From Sedimentimonas flavescens (GTDB taxonomy: Bacteria > Pseudomonadota > Alphaproteobacteria > Rhodobacterales > Rhodobacteraceae), in contig NZ_JAHVAI010000006.1 of NCBI RefSeq assembly GCF_019264375.1, forward strand, positions 1 through 64,000: a DNA stretch of 64,000 bases, read 5' to 3'. The notes under the pieces were generated by a model. It was not told the origin of the DNA, ran no database searches, and saw nothing but the letters and a program-made list of their open reading frames with translations. Both the position numbers and the translations under genes were made by a program. Positions 43,706 through 52,779 of this stretch are shown here, piece by piece. Within the stretch, counting starts at the first letter, position 1, and each line of letters starts with the position of its first letter.

Positions 43706-45639
43706 GGCGCAAGCCCGCGCAACTCGTCCGAAAATTTCACCGCAGGCTTGCCAAGCCGCGCGCGATAGACCGGCAGGCTTTCGGCCACCCGCATGACGTA
43801 ATTGCGGGTCTCGGTGAAGGGGATCATCTCGATCCAGTCCACGACATCAGCGGTGGGCAGGCGCGGATCGCCGCGCTCCTCGATCCAGCGGCGCGGACGT
43901 CCGGGGCCCGCGTTGTAGCCCGCCGCCACCAGCACCGGCGAGGCCCCGAATTCGTCGCGCAACTTGGCGAGATAAGCGCCTCCAAGCCGCGCGTTATAGG
44001 TCGGGTCCGAGGTCAGCCGTCCGGCCTCGTAGGGCAGGCCCAATTGCGCGGCCATCATCTTGGCGGTGCCCGGCATCAACTGCATCAACCCGCGCGCGCC
44101 CGCATGGCTGACCACAGCGGGGTCGAACTCGCTCTCGCGCCGGGCAATGGACAGCGCCAGTTCCTCGGGCACGCCCAGATCATGCGTTGTCAGATCCGGA
44201 ATCGGGTAATAGGCCGAGACCAGCACACCCCCCTCATTCGCGGCACGCTTGGCAAGGCTCAGCGCCAGATAGGCGTTCTTCCACTCAAGCGCGAGATCGG
44301 CCAGCGGCGCGATTTGGTCGGTGGGCAGGCTTTCCTCGAGATGCAGCAAGAAGCGCTCGGCCAATGCCTCCTGCCCCGCTTCGTTTAGAAGAAGCGCGGC
44401 CTGAAACACCGAATGCCCGGTGTAGCTGCCCTGCCGCCAGTCGGGCAGCGCGGGCGGCGCGGCGAAGGCCGGATCGAGCGGCACACCCGCGCGTTCGGCC
44501 GACAGCAGGCCGTAGAAGGCCGTCTGCCAACGCGCACCCTCGGTATAGGCGGCCTGCGCCTCGACCGGCTTGCCCAGACGTTCCAGTGCGCGGCCACGCC
44601 AATAGGCCCCGCGCGAGGCACTGATCGGGCTTTGCACGGCGGCGCTGAAAGCCTCGAAATGCTGCAACGCGACCGGCGCATCGCCCAGCTTCAGCGCGGC
44701 ATAGCCCGCCAGCCATTCCAGCTCGGCATAATCGCCGCCCTGCGCCTCCAGGCGATGGCGCGCCGCAACCTTATAGGCGGTGCGCGCGTCGCCCGCACGC
44801 AGGAACCAGCGCGCAAGATTGCCGCGCAGCTTGCTCCACAGCTTTGGGTCGCCCAGACTCTGCGCATCGGCCGAGCGTTCGAGTACAAGATCCGCCGCAG
44901 CCCCTTCAAGGTCATTGCGCCAGCGCCACATGGCCCGGTCAAGCGCAAGCCCGGGCGAGCCCAGCATCCGCTCGGGCACCGCCGCCACCAGCGAGTCCAC
45001 GCCTTTTTCGCGCGCCTGCAAGGCGATCCGCGCTGCTGCAACTGCCCGCGTGCCGGAGGTCACAAGGTCAAGCATCCGCCGCGCCTGATCAAGCGCACCC
45101 GCGTCCAGCATCGCCTGCATCCGCCCGCCGTGATGCTCGGCCAGAAGATCGCCGTGACGCGCCACGAAAGCGGCCTGCTCGTCCGCGCTCATTTCCAGAT
45201 TGCGCCAGGCAACCGCGGCCACCGTCCCGGCGCGCTCTGCCTGCCCCGTAGCCTGCAAAGCTTCAACCAGCGCAATCGCGCCCTCACCGGTCTGCGGCGC
45301 ACCGTGCGAGAAATAGGCGATCACCTGATCGGCAGGCGCCCCGGCCAGCGTGGCTTCGCCCTTGCGGCGCAACAACTCCATCCCTGGCCAATCGGCGCGA
45401 CGGCGGCTGAAGTCGGCGTAATCGACAAATGCACCCTCGCCCGCGCGCAGCCTGTGCCACTCGACGATATCGAAGGCAATCGGCCCCGCTATGCGCGCAT
45501 TGGATTGCGCTTTGTCCCAGTCGCCCGCCCCAACCGCCCGCATGGCCACGGCAAGGGCCTGCGGATCGTCCGCGCGGGCAGGCGCGGCAATGGCAAGGGA
45601 CGCGGCCAGCAAGGCCGCTAGGGTAAGCTGTCGGATCAT
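43702..45639 (-). CDS. slt: Soluble lytic murein transglycosylase
   Basis: This periplasmic enzyme cleaves peptidoglycan between MurNAc and GlcNAc to form anhydro ends. The 645 residues include a signal peptide (1-23, ending ARA), a long helical U-shaped superhelix (about 25-480) and a C-terminal goose-lysozyme-like SLT domain with ARRESEFDP (catalytic Glu), [13 protein letters not shown] and [10 protein letters not shown]. It is divergent from dapA. Confidence 0.95.
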   Translation of the reverse strand: MIRQLTLAALLAASLAIAAPARADDPQALAVAMRAVGAGDWDKAQSNARIAGPIAFDIVEWHRLRAGEGAFVDYADFSRRRADWPGMELLRRKGEATLAGAPADQVIAYFSHGAPQTGEGAIALVEALQATGQAERAGTVAAVAWRNLEMSADEQAAFVARHGDLLAEHHGGRMQAMLDAGALDQARRMLDLVTSGTRAVAAARIALQAREKGVDSLVAAVPERMLGSPGLALDRAMWRWRNDLEGAAADLVLERSADAQSLGDPKLWSKLRGNLARWFLRAGDARTAYKVAARHRLEAQGGDYAELEWLAGYAALKLGDAPVALQHFEAFSAAVQSPISASRGAYWRGRALERLGKPVEAQAAYTEGARWQTAFYGLLSAERAGVPLDPAFAAPPALPDWRQGSYTGHSVFQAALLLNEAGQEALAERFLLHLEESLPTDQIAPLADLALEWKNAYLALSLAKRAANEGGVLVSAYYPIPDLTTHDLGVPEELALSIARRESEFDPAVVSHAGARGLMQLMPGTAKMMAAQLGLPYEAGRLTSDPTYNARLGGAYLAKLRDEFGASPVLVAAGYNAGPGRPRRWIEERGDPRLPTADVVDWIEMIPFTETRNYVMRVAESLPVYRARLGKPAVKFSDELRGLAP

Positions 45640-45698
45640 GGCCTGCTCGGGTGTTTTCCCCTTCCTGCCCGTTCAGGGGGGTCGATGCAATTCACAAG

Positions 45699-45727
45699 TT
45701 GGCAAGGGCGCGGCGCTCGCCTATGTT
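45699..45727 (+). promoter_or_regulatory. Predicted dapA promoter
   Basis: TTGGCA (45699-45704) and TATGTT (45722-45727) are separated by exactly 17 bases, about 50 bases before the dapA start. Both hexamers are near consensus. It sits in the 136-base gap between divergent slt and dapA. Confidence 0.6.
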
Positions 45728-45775
45728 CCGCGCGATTTCAACGGGCGAATCCGCCCACTTCTCAAGGAGCGTGTC

Positions 45776-46648
45776 ATGTTCAAAGGGTCCTTCCCCGCAC
45801 TCATCACTCCGTTCAAGAACGGCGAGCTGGATCTGGACACGCTCAAGAAACTTGTCGAGTGGCATATCGAGCAGGGCAGCCACGGCCTCGTGCCGGTGGG
45901 CACCACGGGCGAAAGCCCGACCCTGAGCCATGACGAGCATAACCGCGTGATCGAAGAGGTCGTGAAGGCCGCTGCCGGGCGCATCCCGGTCATCGCCGGC
46001 GCGGGCTCGAACGCGACCGCCGAAGGGGTGGAGCTGATCCGCCACGCCGAGGCCGCCGGGGCCGATGCGGCGCTGGTCGTCACGCCCTATTACAACAAGC
46101 CGACCCAGGGCGGCATGATCGCGCATTTCACCGCGATGCACGATGCCAGCACTCTGCCGATCGTGATCTACAACATCCCCGGCCGCTCGGTCGTGGACAT
46201 GCTGCCCGAAACCATGGGCGAGCTGGCGAAACTGCCGCGTATCGTCGGCGTCAAGGACGCGACCGGCGATCTGGCGCGCGTGGCCAAGCAGCGCCTGACC
46301 TGTGGGGCGGATTTCGTCCAGCTCTCGGGGGAGGATGCGACGGCTGTGGGCTTCAATGCCATGGGCGGCGTCGGCTGCATCTCGGTCACCGCGAACGTCA
46401 CGCCCAAGCTTTGCGCGGAAATGCAGGAAGCAACGCTGGCCGGCGACTATGCCAAGGCGATGGAGTATCAGGACAAGCTGATGCCGCTCCATATCGCGAT
46501 CTTCCTTGAGCCGGGTGTGGCCGGGGCCAAATACGCGCTCTCGAAACTCGGAATGTGCTCGGCCGAGGTGCGCCTGCCCCTCACCGAGCTTTCGGACGCG
46601 ACCAAGACCAAGATTGACGCGGCCATGCGCCACGCTGGCCTGATCTGA
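45776..46648 (+). CDS. dapA: 4-hydroxy-tetrahydrodipicolinate synthase
   Basis: DapA condenses pyruvate and aspartate semialdehyde in lysine and diaminopimelate synthesis. The 290 residues have the TIM-barrel signature GTTGESPTL (about 43-51), [12 protein letters not shown] with the catalytic Tyr, IYNIPGRSV and the Schiff-base Lys in [10 protein letters not shown]. The start at 45776 is supported by AAGGAG upstream. A strong terminator follows. Confidence 0.96.
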   Translation: MFKGSFPALITPFKNGELDLDTLKKLVEWHIEQGSHGLVPVGTTGESPTLSHDEHNRVIEEVVKAAAGRIPVIAGAGSNATAEGVELIRHAEAAGADAALVVTPYYNKPTQGGMIAHFTAMHDASTLPIVIYNIPGRSVVDMLPETMGELAKLPRIVGVKDATGDLARVAKQRLTCGADFVQLSGEDATAVGFNAMGGVGCISVTANVTPKLCAEMQEATLAGDYAKAMEYQDKLMPLHIAIFLEPGVAGAKYALSKLGMCSAEVRLPLTELSDATKTKIDAAMRHAGLI

Positions 46649-46671
46649 TACACCGCTGTATCGGAACGAAG

Positions 46672-46700
46672 AGAGGGGGGCTTTGCCCCCCTCTTTGCTT
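46672..46700 (+). terminator. Intrinsic terminator of dapA
   Basis: AGAGGGGGGC (46672-46681) pairs perfectly with GCCCCCCTCT (46685-46694) around a TTT loop and is followed by TTGCTTT. This is a clear Rho-independent terminator 24 bases past the dapA stop. Confidence 0.85.
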
Positions 46701-46713
46701 TCGCAAATTCACC

Positions 46714-46776
46714 CCCCAAGGTATTTGGACCAAGAAGAAAGACATACCGTTTCTTCTTGGCGGAAATACCTCGGGG
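46714..46776. repeat. Long imperfect inverted repeat between dapA and the glutamine-synthetase-like gene
   Basis: The arms run about from 46712 to 46740 and from 46750 to 46777. The inner 11 bases, CCAAGAAGAAA (46730-46740) and TTTCTTCTTGG (46750-46760), are perfect; the outer parts (CCCCCAAGGTATTTGG and its partner) match with a few mismatches. I recall very similar sequences in intergenic spacers of many Rhodobacteraceae genomes, so this is probably a copy of a dispersed palindromic repeat. Confidence 0.65.
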
Positions 46777-46778
46777 GT

Positions 46779-46797
46779 CCGGGGGCAGCGCCCCCGG
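46779..46797 (-). terminator. GC-rich hairpin, probable terminator of the glutamine-synthetase-like operon
   Basis: CCGGGGGC and GCCCCCGG form a perfect 8-bp stem with an AGC loop (46779-46797), 11 bases past the stop of the convergent gene. No T-run follows on the reverse strand, so termination may depend on the stem alone or on the adjacent long inverted repeat. Confidence 0.5.
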
Positions 46798-46808
46798 CCT
46801 TGGCCTGT

Positions 46809-48188
46809 TCAGACCGTGTGCAGGTACAGCTCGTAATCCACATCCGAGATCCAGCTCGCAACCCGCGCGTATTCGGCCGCCTTGATCGCGGTGAAGGTGC
46901 GATGCATGTCCTCGCCGAGCGCATCCTTCAGGAAGGCCGAGTTCTGGGCCGCGCGGATCGCCTCGCGCCAGTCGCCGGGGATCGGCAGATCGTCTGACCC
47001 CTCGTAGCCGTTGCCCGTCGTCTCGGGGCCCGGATCGATACCGTGTTTCAGCCCGTGACGGATCCCGGCCAGGACGGTTGCCGCAACCAGGTATGGGTTC
47101 GCGTCGACGCCCGAGGGGCGATGCTCGACCCGGCGCGCGGCCACGGCGCCCGCCGGGATGCGCAGCGCGACCGAGCGGTTGTTCACCCCCCAGCTGGGCG
47201 AGACCGGCGCGTAGGACTGGTTGGCAAAGCGCCGCCAGCTGTTGCCATGCGGGGCGAAGACCAGCATCGACTCGCCCATCGTCTGGCGCAGGCCGCCGAT
47301 CGCGTGGCGGATTGTGTCGGTCCATTCGCCCTCGACCGCCTCGGCAAAGACGTTGCGGCCCCTATCGTCTTGCAGCGAGACGTGGAAATGCATGCCAGAG
47401 CCTGCGTATTTCTCGATCGGCTTGGCCATGAAGCAGGCCACCACGCCGCGACGGCGCGCCTGCATCCGCACGATCCGCTTCAGGCGCACCAGATCGTCGG
47501 CGGCCTCCATCACATCGGTGCGGTAATGCAGCGTCAGCTCATACTGCCCCGGTGCATATTCCGAAATCACCGTCTCGGCCTTGATCCCCATCGCCTCGGC
47601 GGCGCGGTAGATGTCGGAGAAGAGCGGCTCCATCCCGTGCAGGTGATCGACCGAATAGACCTCGGTCCATTCGGAACGGCGGCCATCGAGCACCGCCGCC
47701 GCCGGGCGCACCCCCTGCGAGCGGTCGGGGTCGAGCAGGAAGAACTCCAGCTCAAAAGCGCCCGCGGGCTTCAGCCCCTCGGCCGCCATAGCGTCGATCT
47801 GGCGTTTCAGCGCGTGGCGCGGGTCCGAGGTCATCTCGGCGCCGTCGAGGTGATACATGCTCATCAGTACCTCGCCCCGCGCGGGGTTGGTGCCGTAGAG
47901 CGGCTTCAAGGTGCCCGGGATCGGCCAGGCGCGCAGGTCACCGTCGCCCTGATCCCAGATCAGGCCGGTCTCGTGTACGTCCTCGCCCACGATATCGAGG
48001 CCGAGGATCGAGATCGGCAGGTGGCGGCCCGATTTGTAAAGGCCCAGCAGTTCGTGGCGGCGGATGATCTTGCCGCGCCCGATGCCATTGGCATCGTGCA
48101 GCACGATGTCGAAGGCCTCGATCTCGGGGTGGAGGGCGAGAAAGTCTTCGGCTTCCTGAACGGTGGAGCCGGTCGGAGAGTTGGTCAT
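46809..48188 (-). CDS. Glutamine synthetase family protein (gamma-glutamyl ligase)
   Basis: The 459-residue protein has the glutamine synthetase catalytic fold: the metal-site strand FELEFFLLD, the SGMHFHVSL segment, FAPHGNSWRRF and the C-terminal ALRIPAG... RVEHRPSGVDANPYL region. It resembles PuuA/GlnT-like gamma-glutamyl ligases that conjugate glutamate to amines (putrescine, ethanolamine, methylamine, etc.) rather than biosynthetic GlnA, whose adenylylation loop is absent. It follows the class III aminotransferase gene by 2 bases. The amine substrate is unknown. Confidence 0.9.
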   Translation of the reverse strand: MTNSPTGSTVQEAEDFLALHPEIEAFDIVLHDANGIGRGKIIRRHELLGLYKSGRHLPISILGLDIVGEDVHETGLIWDQGDGDLRAWPIPGTLKPLYGTNPARGEVLMSMYHLDGAEMTSDPRHALKRQIDAMAAEGLKPAGAFELEFFLLDPDRSQGVRPAAAVLDGRRSEWTEVYSVDHLHGMEPLFSDIYRAAEAMGIKAETVISEYAPGQYELTLHYRTDVMEAADDLVRLKRIVRMQARRRGVVACFMAKPIEKYAGSGMHFHVSLQDDRGRNVFAEAVEGEWTDTIRHAIGGLRQTMGESMLVFAPHGNSWRRFANQSYAPVSPSWGVNNRSVALRIPAGAVAARRVEHRPSGVDANPYLVAATVLAGIRHGLKHGIDPGPETTGNGYEGSDDLPIPGDWREAIRAAQNSAFLKDALGEDMHRTFTAIKAAEYARVASWISDVDYELYLHTV

Positions 48189-48190
48189 TT

Positions 48191-49561
48191 TCAGGTCTCG
48201 AACAAATGGCCCAGCACATCGGCGAAGGCGGCGACCAGGCGGTCGATCTGCGCTTTCGTGGTGACAGGGCTGATCAGCATCATGTTGTGGAAAGGCGCGA
48301 TCAGGCAGCCGCGGTTCAGCAGCCCGCGATGGATCGCGGCCTCAAGCGCGGGCTTGTGCGCGCCCTCGGCCTCGGCGCCGTTTTGCAGCGGGCCGGGCGC
48401 GCAGATGAACTCTACCCGCGCGCCGACGCGCACCACATGCCAGGGCGCTCCGAAGCGTTCGACCTGCTTTGTGAGCCCCGCGCTTAGTCGCGCGGCACCC
48501 GCCTCCATCCGGGCATAATTCTCGGGCGTCATCACCTCGGAGAGGTTCGCCACGAGGCAGGCAAACTGCATCGGGTTGGCGGAAAGCGTCGTTCCCATGC
48601 CGGAATGCCCCGAAGGGCGGCTCGCGTCATAGTCGGCAAAGCGCGCGGCAACCGCATCGCTGACGCCCCAGACGGCCGTGGGCATCCCGCCCGCCACGCA
48701 TTTTCCGACGACGAAGATGTCGGGGTTCAGCCCGTGCACACGGGTATAGCCGCCAAGGCCCGAGCTGATCGTATGCGTCTCGTCGATGATCAGGAGCGCA
48801 TCGTAGCGCGTCGCCAACTCGCGCAGCCCGGCGTGGAAGCCCGGCGCGGGTAGCACCATGCAGGAGTTGGTCATCACCGGCTCGGTCAGGATCGCGGCGA
48901 CATCGCCCTTGGCCAGCGCCGCCTCGACCGAGGCGAGATCGTTGAACTCGGCCGCAACGGCAAGCTTCGTCAGATCTGCGACCTGCCCCACAAGGCCCGG
49001 TCGGGCCTCGGTCACGCCATCATGCAGGTGCACCATCGCGTCGTCCACGGTGCCGTGATAGCAGCCGTTGAACACCAGAACCTTGGTCTTGCCGGTCACC
49101 GCGCGGGCCACGCGCAGCGCGAAGCGGTTGGCGTCGGTCGCCGTGGTGGCGATCTGCCAGCGCATGGGGCCGAACCGCTCCGAAAGCAACTGTCCGGCGG
49201 CCAGCGCGGCCTCGGTCGGCAGCATATAGGTCAGGCCCTGACCCGATTGCGCCCGGATCGCGCGCGCGACGGGGGGCGGCGAATGGCCGAACATCGAGCC
49301 CGTGTCGCCCAGGCAGAAATCGTCGATGCGATGGCCGTCGATATCCTCGATCACCGAGCCCTTGGCCCGCGCCACCAGCATCGGAAACGGTTGCGGCCAG
49401 TCGCGCATCCAGTGCATGGGCACGCCGCCCAGATAGCCCTTGGCACCTGCATCCAGTGCCGCGCGGGTGCGCGGACGGGCCGCGCGATACCGCTCGCCCT
49501 CAAATGCCGCGAATTCCGCGATCCGCGCCGCGCTGACGCCGCCGATCATATCCTGTCCCAT
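48191..49561 (-). CDS. Class III pyridoxal-phosphate aminotransferase (GSAM-like)
   Basis: The 456 residues have the fold-type I aminotransferase elements: FNGCYHGTVDD, LLIIDETHT (PLP-ring Asp) and VVGKCVAGGMP (Schiff-base Lys). The arrangement resembles glutamate-1-semialdehyde aminomutase and beta-amino-acid or diamine transaminases. I placed the start at MGQDMIGG (49561) because of the strong GGGGGAGG ribosome binding site; 11 further codons upstream are possible. With the gamma-glutamyl ligase-like gene it likely forms a pathway for degrading an amine or amino acid. Confidence 0.9.
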   Translation of the reverse strand: MGQDMIGGVSAARIAEFAAFEGERYRAARPRTRAALDAGAKGYLGGVPMHWMRDWPQPFPMLVARAKGSVIEDIDGHRIDDFCLGDTGSMFGHSPPPVARAIRAQSGQGLTYMLPTEAALAAGQLLSERFGPMRWQIATTATDANRFALRVARAVTGKTKVLVFNGCYHGTVDDAMVHLHDGVTEARPGLVGQVADLTKLAVAAEFNDLASVEAALAKGDVAAILTEPVMTNSCMVLPAPGFHAGLRELATRYDALLIIDETHTISSGLGGYTRVHGLNPDIFVVGKCVAGGMPTAVWGVSDAVAARFADYDASRPSGHSGMGTTLSANPMQFACLVANLSEVMTPENYARMEAGAARLSAGLTKQVERFGAPWHVVRVGARVEFICAPGPLQNGAEAEGAHKPALEAAIHRGLLNRGCLIAPFHNMMLISPVTTKAQIDRLVAAFADVLGHLFET

Positions 49562-49613
49562 GATACCTCCCCCGGGATAATCCGGCAGAGCCAATCATGC
49601 CGCCATTACGCCG

Positions 49614-50027
49614 TCAACGGGCCTCGTCACGTTCCGCTTCGGCAGCCTCTTCCAGCTCTTCGGCCGAGGTGTCGGAGAGCGGCGTGAAAACGGCCCAGTC
49701 GCCCTCGCCCTCGGGCCTGGTCAGGGTGGTGCGATCGACATTGCGCAGCAGGTTCGCCTTGGCGAGGAAATGCGCGCTGATCGGGGCGGTCAGGAAGATG
49801 AACAGCGTGATCATCAGCTCATGCAGGGTCAAGCTGTCGCGGAACGCTGCGAAATAGATCATCGAGGCGATCAGCACCGCGCCCACGCCAAGCGTCGCGG
49901 CCTTGGTCGGCGCGTGCAGCCGCGTCATCGGGTCGGGCAGCTTGACCAGCCCGAAACTGCCAACAAGGCCGAAGAAGCCGCCGATCACCAGCAGCGCCGA
50001 AATCAGGATTTCCCAGAACAGATCCAT
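49614..50027 (-). CDS. mnhG: Mrp-type Na+/H+ antiporter subunit G
   Basis: The 137-residue protein has three membrane helices with the MnhG/PhaG pattern (GGFFGLVGSFGLVKLPDPMTRLHAPTKA, key residues L-P-D-x-x-x-R-x-H-x-x-T-K) and a ~40-residue acidic C-terminal tail. It is the last gene of the mrp operon and is part of the hetero-oligomeric antiporter. The start is at 50027; the longer frame runs into subunit F. Confidence 0.93.
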   Translation of the reverse strand: MDLFWEILISALLVIGGFFGLVGSFGLVKLPDPMTRLHAPTKAATLGVGAVLIASMIYFAAFRDSLTLHELMITLFIFLTAPISAHFLAKANLLRNVDRTTLTRPEGEGDWAVFTPLSDTSAEELEEAAEAERDEAR

Positions 50028-50034
50028 AGCGCCC

Positions 50035-50304
50035 TCACTCGATGATATCGCCGCGCAGCAGGAACTTGCCATATGCCACGGTCGCCACGAACCCGGTCAT
50101 CGCATACAGGATCGATGCCTCGAAGAAGATCGCCGTCCCCTCCCAGATTCCAAACAGCACCAGAAGCGCGATCGCATCCACCGCCATCGTGTCGAGCGCG
50201 AGCACCCGGTCGGTCACGCCCGGGGCGCGCACCACGCGATAGAGGTTGAACAAGAGCGCCAGCGCGAAGCATCCGATGGAGAAATAGAGCGCATAGGTGA
50301 TCAT
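50035..50304 (-). CDS. mnhF: Mrp-type Na+/H+ antiporter subunit F
   Basis: This 89-residue protein with three membrane helices shows the MrpF/MnhF/PhaF features (LYRVVRAPGVTDRVLALDTMAVDA). It overlaps the end of subunit E by four bases (ATGA). The Mrp complex exchanges monovalent cations for protons at the inner membrane. Confidence 0.93.
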   Translation of the reverse strand: MITYALYFSIGCFALALLFNLYRVVRAPGVTDRVLALDTMAVDAIALLVLFGIWEGTAIFFEASILYAMTGFVATVAYGKFLLRGDIIE

Positions 50305-50792
50305 TCGAAAATCTCCTTCAGCCGGCGCTCGTAGCGCTCCTTGATCTCGTCGCGTACGCCGTCGGGGTCGGGCGCGTGCAGGCAATGCACCAGCAGGCTG
50401 TGCCCGTCGGCGGACAGTTCGGCCGTCAGCGTGCCCGGCGTCATGGTGATGGTGCCCGCCAGAACCGTGATCGCCTCGGGTTCATGCAGGTCGAGCGGCA
50501 CGGTCACCCAGGCCGGTCGCAGCTTGTCGTTGGGCACGAAGAGCACGATCTTCGCAACCGCGATGTTCGACTTGATGATGTCCCACATGACGATGGCGAT
50601 ATATTCCACGATGCCGGGAAAATTGCGGATCACCGGCCGGTCGGGCCAGTAGGGCGCGGTGATCCACGGAATCACGAGGCCCATCAGCAGCCCGAACACG
50701 AGCGAGTTGATCGTATATGCGTTGGCCAGCAGCAGCCAGACCACCGTCAGGAGCAGGGTCAGATGCGGGTGCGGCAGGAATCTCTTCAGCAT
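50301..50792 (-). CDS. mnhE: Mrp-type Na+/H+ antiporter subunit E
   Basis: The 163-residue protein has two N-terminal membrane helices and a cytoplasmic domain containing AKIVLFVPNDKLRPAWVTVPLDL and TMTPGTLTAEL, as in MnhE/PhaE. The ATG at 50792 with GGGAGGA 4 bases upstream is preferred over a TTG five codons earlier. Confidence 0.92.
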   Translation of the reverse strand: MLKRFLPHPHLTLLLTVVWLLLANAYTINSLVFGLLMGLVIPWITAPYWPDRPVIRNFPGIVEYIAIVMWDIIKSNIAVAKIVLFVPNDKLRPAWVTVPLDLHEPEAITVLAGTITMTPGTLTAELSADGHSLLVHCLHAPDPDGVRDEIKERYERRLKEIFE

Positions 50793-50803
50793 CGCGTCCT
50801 CCC

Positions 50804-52435
50804 TCAATATCCGCTGGCCGGCTCAGCCGGGGCGTCAGTGCCGTGATCCTCGGCGGGTGCGTGGCTCTCGGCGGGTTCGTCCGCGTGGCTGTCCTCATGC
50901 CCCGAGGTCGCGGCCCAGGCCCGCTCATAGGCGCCCACCATCACCGCATCGATATAGGCCGAGGGCGTGTAGAGCTGCTGCGCCGTGGCATTCAGCCAGG
51001 CAGTTGTCGGGCCGGCAAAAACCGTCAGCGCAACAAGCCCCGCGATCAGCCCTCCGGTCGCGGTGAAGGCCAGACCCGGCGAGCTTGCGTCCTTGGTGGG
51101 CTCCGGCTGATCGCCCGCAGCGGCGTGGGCCTTCCAGAACACGGTCGAGCCCGCACGACCAAAACCCACGATGGCGATGAGCGAGGTCACCAGCACGACG
51201 CCCCAGAGCCACCACTGGCCGCGCGTCGCATCGAGGATCATCAGCTTGCCGATGAAGCCTGACAGCGGCGGCATCCCGGCCATGGCGATAGCGCCCGCAA
51301 AGAACATCCCCGCGATCAGCCCGGCGTTGCGAATGGGCGGCACCGGCGTGATCGCAAGGCCCGCCGCCCCGCGCCGCTCGCGCACCAGATCGACGATCAG
51401 GAACAGCGCGGCCGCAGCCAGCGTCGAATGCACCATGTAGTAAAGGCCCGCGCCGGTCGCGCCTTCGGTGAATTGCGCGAAGGCCAGCATCATCGTGCCG
51501 ACCGAACCGATCACCGAATAGGCCACGGTGCGCCCCATGTCGCGCGCGCCCAGAACGCCGATCATGCCGATGATCAGGCTGATGGCGGCGGCGGGCAGAA
51601 GCACCTCCTGCGCGAGCCAGCCGATCGTGCCGCCCGCCGGGAAGACCAGAGTATAGATCCGCACGATGGCATAGACGCCGACCTTGGTCATGATCGCAAA
51701 CAGCGCCGCCACCGGACCGGGCGCGTTGGTATAGGTCGCGGGCAGCCAGAACTGAAACGGCACCAGCGCGGCCTTGACCGCGAAGACCAGCATCAAAAGC
51801 CCCGCGCCGACGCGCAGAAGGCCTGTCTCGCTGGCCGGCATTACCGCCACTTTCTGCGCCAGATCGGCCATGTTCAGCGTACCGGTGACCGAATAGATCG
51901 TGCCGAGCGCGAACAGGAACAGCGTCGAACCCGCGAGGTTATAGACCACATATTGCACGCCCGCCTTCAGCCGCGCCTCGCCGCCCGAATGGATCATCAG
52001 GCCATAGGAGGCAATCAGCAGCACCTCGAAGAAGACAAAGAGGTTGAACGCATCCCCCGTCAGGAAGGCGCCGTTGATCCCCATCATCTGGAACTGCATG
52101 AGCGAATGGAAATGCCACCCCCGCTTGTCCCATCCCGAGCCGATCGAGTAGAGCACGACAGCAAGCCCTAGCACCGAGGTTAGCAGCAGCATCAGGGCCG
52201 AGAGACGGTCGAGCACCAGGACGATGCCGAAGGGCGCCTCCCAGTTGCCAAGGCGGTAGACCTCGGGACCATTTGTGCTGGCCGAAACCGCCAGCGCGAT
52301 CGCCAGCGCGACCAGCGCGGTCATCCCCGCGACCGAGAAAACCCGCTGCGAGCGCAGATCGAAGCGCATCCACAGCACGATGAGCGGCGCCAGAAAAGCC
52401 GGCAGAACGACCGGTGCGACGATCCAGTGATCCAT
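50804..52435 (-). CDS. mnhD: Mrp-type Na+/H+ antiporter subunit D
   Basis: This 543-residue membrane protein belongs to the NuoM/NuoN-like proton-translocating family (LMQFQMMGINGAFLTGDAFNLFVFFEVLLIASYGL, key Glu in FFEV; LVFAVKAALVPFQFWLP with the conserved Lys; and GTMMLAFAQ). The C-terminal ~50 residues are Glu/His-rich. Its ATG overlaps the subunit C stop by one base (TGATG); a GTG one codon upstream is also possible. Confidence 0.94.
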   Translation of the reverse strand: MDHWIVAPVVLPAFLAPLIVLWMRFDLRSQRVFSVAGMTALVALAIALAVSASTNGPEVYRLGNWEAPFGIVLVLDRLSALMLLLTSVLGLAVVLYSIGSGWDKRGWHFHSLMQFQMMGINGAFLTGDAFNLFVFFEVLLIASYGLMIHSGGEARLKAGVQYVVYNLAGSTLFLFALGTIYSVTGTLNMADLAQKVAVMPASETGLLRVGAGLLMLVFAVKAALVPFQFWLPATYTNAPGPVAALFAIMTKVGVYAIVRIYTLVFPAGGTIGWLAQEVLLPAAAISLIIGMIGVLGARDMGRTVAYSVIGSVGTMMLAFAQFTEGATGAGLYYMVHSTLAAAALFLIVDLVRERRGAAGLAITPVPPIRNAGLIAGMFFAGAIAMAGMPPLSGFIGKLMILDATRGQWWLWGVVLVTSLIAIVGFGRAGSTVFWKAHAAAGDQPEPTKDASSPGLAFTATGGLIAGLVALTVFAGPTTAWLNATAQQLYTPSAYIDAVMVGAYERAWAATSGHEDSHADEPAESHAPAEDHGTDAPAEPASGY

Positions 52436-52779
52436 CACTTCTTCTCCTCCGGCCCGAGATCGATCCGGTCATCGCCTGCCTCGATGAAGGCGCCAAGCGA
52501 CAGCATCACCACCACGGCCGTCATCCCGAACGAGATCACGATGGCGGTCAGAACCAGCGCCTGCGGGATCGGGTCGGTGTAACCGGCGGTCTCGGCGCCC
52601 GCATGGCCGAGGATCGGTGGCAGGTTGACCGCCAGCCGTCCGGTGGCGAACAGGAAGATGTTCACCGCGTAGGACAGCATCGCCATGCCCAGAACCACCG
52701 GGAAGGTCCGTAGCCGCAGGATCAGATAGATCCCCGCGGCGGTCATGATGCCGACAGCGCTTGCAACCAGAGCTTCCAT
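52435..52779 (-). CDS. mnhC: Mrp-type Na+/H+ antiporter subunit C
   Basis: The 114-residue, three-helix protein is a NuoK homologue (GIYLILRLRTFPVVLGMAMLSYAVNIFLF; DPIPQALVLTAIVISFGMTA), the hallmark of MrpC/MnhC. It starts on the last base of the subunit A stop codon, and its own stop overlaps subunit D. Confidence 0.94.
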   Translation of the reverse strand: MEALVASAVGIMTAAGIYLILRLRTFPVVLGMAMLSYAVNIFLFATGRLAVNLPPILGHAGAETAGYTDPIPQALVLTAIVISFGMTAVVVMLSLGAFIEAGDDRIDLGPEEKK

